In this document: positions 5,485 to 6,413 of the stretch, piece by piece
How positions within the stretch are numbered: the stretch's first letter is position 1
Layout: every line of letters starts with the position of its first letter
NCBI GenBank assembly: GCA_036003885.1
Contig: DASYSA010000115.1
Span: 1-6,413 of the forward strand
Source of the DNA: DASYSA01 sp036003885
GTDB taxonomy: Bacteria; Acidobacteriota; Blastocatellia; UBA7656
Direction of reading: 5' to 3'
DNA: 6,413 nucleotides
The notes under the pieces: model-generated
What the model was told of the DNA's origin: nothing
Databases searched by the model: none
What the model saw: the letters and a program-made list of their open reading frames with translations, nothing else
Position numbers and translations under genes: made by a program

Positions 5485-6413
5485 CTGATCTTGCCGTCCA
5501 CCGCGGCGATTTCATGGCCGCTCGCAACTGCATCTGGTTCAACAACGGGGTCGTCTGCTTGACGCCTCAACCAGTCGACGACGAGTACCGCGCTCGTCTA
5601 GACGAGACTTCCCGGCGTGGGCCCCTCCACGTTTCATTTCCTGAAGAGGAGTACCCGCGCCGTCAGTCCAGCCGGGACAGAATCGCGGAATTCCTTGGCG
5701 CCCGGAGTCGAGACGTTGCTTTTGTGCGTGGCGTAAGCGAGGCGTACATCACAGTTCTCCGAGGTATCGAGTGGGGGCCTAATGATGAGCTGATCATCAG
5801 TACCGACGAAGAGGCGGCGCTGCTGTTGCCCTCCCTCCACCTGCGCGATGACCAGAACGTCCGCGTGATCCGATTGCCGGTCGATCTGGAACCTGACGCC
5901 TTCGTCGGAGAGTTCGTCGCGCGGGCAACAAGTCGTACGAGATTGGTTGCACTTAGTCAGGTAACGACCAACCTTGGCTGCCGCCTACCAGTTCGAGAGC
6001 TATGCGCGGCCGCCCGTGAAAGAGGCGTGCTCACGTTCGTGGACACCGCGCACTCGGCCGGCCTTTTGGACGTGCAGTTAGAGCAGCTTGGATGCGACTT
6101 CGCCGGTGCGCTGTCCTACAAGTGGATGTACGGACCTTACGCGGCTGGCCTCTTGTGGTGTCAGCCAGCTCTGGCTACCCGGCTCCGGCTTGCATACGCT
6201 GGCAACCGGTCGCAGGAGGCAGTAGACGAGGAGCGAATGACCTATAGCCTGAAACGAACCGCCCAGCGCTTTGAGTACGGTCCTTGGACCTGGCCAGTGA
6301 TTCACGCATGGGCCGCTGCCACAAAGTATGTCGACGTGATCGGCCGACGCGCGATTTGGGATCGCACCGTCACGTTGGCGTCGAGCCTCAAGGATGAGTT
6401 GAACAGAATCGAA
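5481..6413 (+). CDS. Class V PLP-dependent enzyme, aminotransferase/epimerase-like (3' end cut by window edge)
   Basis: This is a fold-type I PLP enzyme of the class V superfamily (cysteine desulfurases, isopenicillin N epimerase-like proteins, small-molecule aminotransferases). It is cytosolic, with no signal peptide. The window holds 311 residues of an expected 380-400. The N-terminal strand IWFNNG (18-23) is the usual class V opening. FVRGVSEAY (81-89) corresponds to the phosphate-binding region. FVDTAHSAGLLD (186-197) gives D188, which contacts the pyridine nitrogen, and H191, as in the DGAHA motif of epimerase-like members. LSYKWMYGPYAAGLLW (211-226) gives K214, the predicted Schiff-base lysine. 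FEYG (264-267) precedes the C-terminal domain. E110 stands where relatives often have His, and Q160 where SHV is common. ATG at 5481 overlaps the preceding small ORF's stop, and ATG at 5514 is an alternative. The divergent importer suggests a role in using an imported amino-acid-like compound, but the reaction cannot be assigned. Confidence 0.9.
   Translation, partial: MTDLAVHRGDFMAARNCIWFNNGVVCLTPQPVDDEYRARLDETSRRGPLHVSFPEEEYPRRQSSRDRIAEFLGARSRDVAFVRGVSEAYITVLRGIEWGPNDELIISTDEEAALLLPSLHLRDDQNVRVIRLPVDLEPDAFVGEFVARATSRTRLVALSQVTTNLGCRLPVRELCAAARERGVLTFVDTAHSAGLLDVQLEQLGCDFAGALSYKWMYGPYAAGLLWCQPALATRLRLAYAGNRSQEAVDEERMTYSLKRTAQRFEYGPWTWPVIHAWAAATKYVDVIGRRAIWDRTVTLASSLKDELNRIE

Noticed and set aside
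5322..5570. Minus-strand 82-codon frame across the intergenic region and the PLP-enzyme start
   Set aside because: It overlaps the well-supported PLP-enzyme N-terminus antisense, has no family resemblance, and runs through the control-region dyads.
1..6413. tRNA, rRNA, CRISPR array, insertion sequence or phage attachment site
   Set aside because: No spaced direct-repeat array, transposase frame, terminal inverted repeats or tRNA-like cloverleaf was seen. The window is almost wholly filled by the transporter operon and the PLP-enzyme gene.

Overview
The window is bacterial and chromosomal in character. It is moderately GC-rich, roughly mid-to-upper 50s percent by eye. The genes are tightly packed, use ATG, GTG and TTG starts, and often overlap by 1-4 bases. 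The binding lipoprotein has a lipobox followed by a glycine-rich linker (CSPGGGGG...), a style common in Actinomycetota and some Chloroflexota. I cannot fix the taxon from the sequence.

Layout. Nearly everything from 1 to 5243 is one minus-strand operon. It encodes a complete dipeptide/oligopeptide (Dpp/Opp, PepT) ABC importer. In transcription order it holds a family 5 solute-binding lipoprotein (5243-3645), a DppB-type permease (3515-2571), a DppC-type permease (2574-1729), a DppD-type ATPase (about 1724-666) and a DppF-type ATPase (666 to the window edge, 3' end missing). The junctions are GTGA between the permeases, a 4-nt gap before the DppD gene, and TGATG between the ATPases. The only real gap inside the operon (3516-3644) carries a strong two-tier hairpin just after the binding-protein gene.

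Divergent from the operon, on the plus strand, is the 5' part of a class V fold-type I PLP enzyme (5481 to the window edge). It belongs to the broad aminotransferase/cysteine desulfurase/isopenicillin N epimerase-like superfamily. A candidate 42-codon reading frame (5356-5484) precedes it and overlaps it by ATGA. The 237-bp divergent intergenic region (5244-5480) is unusually rich in short dyads, which look like regulator binding sites.

Working model (inference): the importer brings a peptide-like or amino-acid-derived compound into the cell. The divergent PLP enzyme may act on that compound or its breakdown product, with both units controlled from the shared control region. All the protein families are known ones, and I see no clear sign of a wholly new system. 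The least ordinary items are a probable pair of compensating indels inside the binding protein, the dyad cluster, the small coupled ORF and the substituted active-site neighbourhood of the PLP enzyme.
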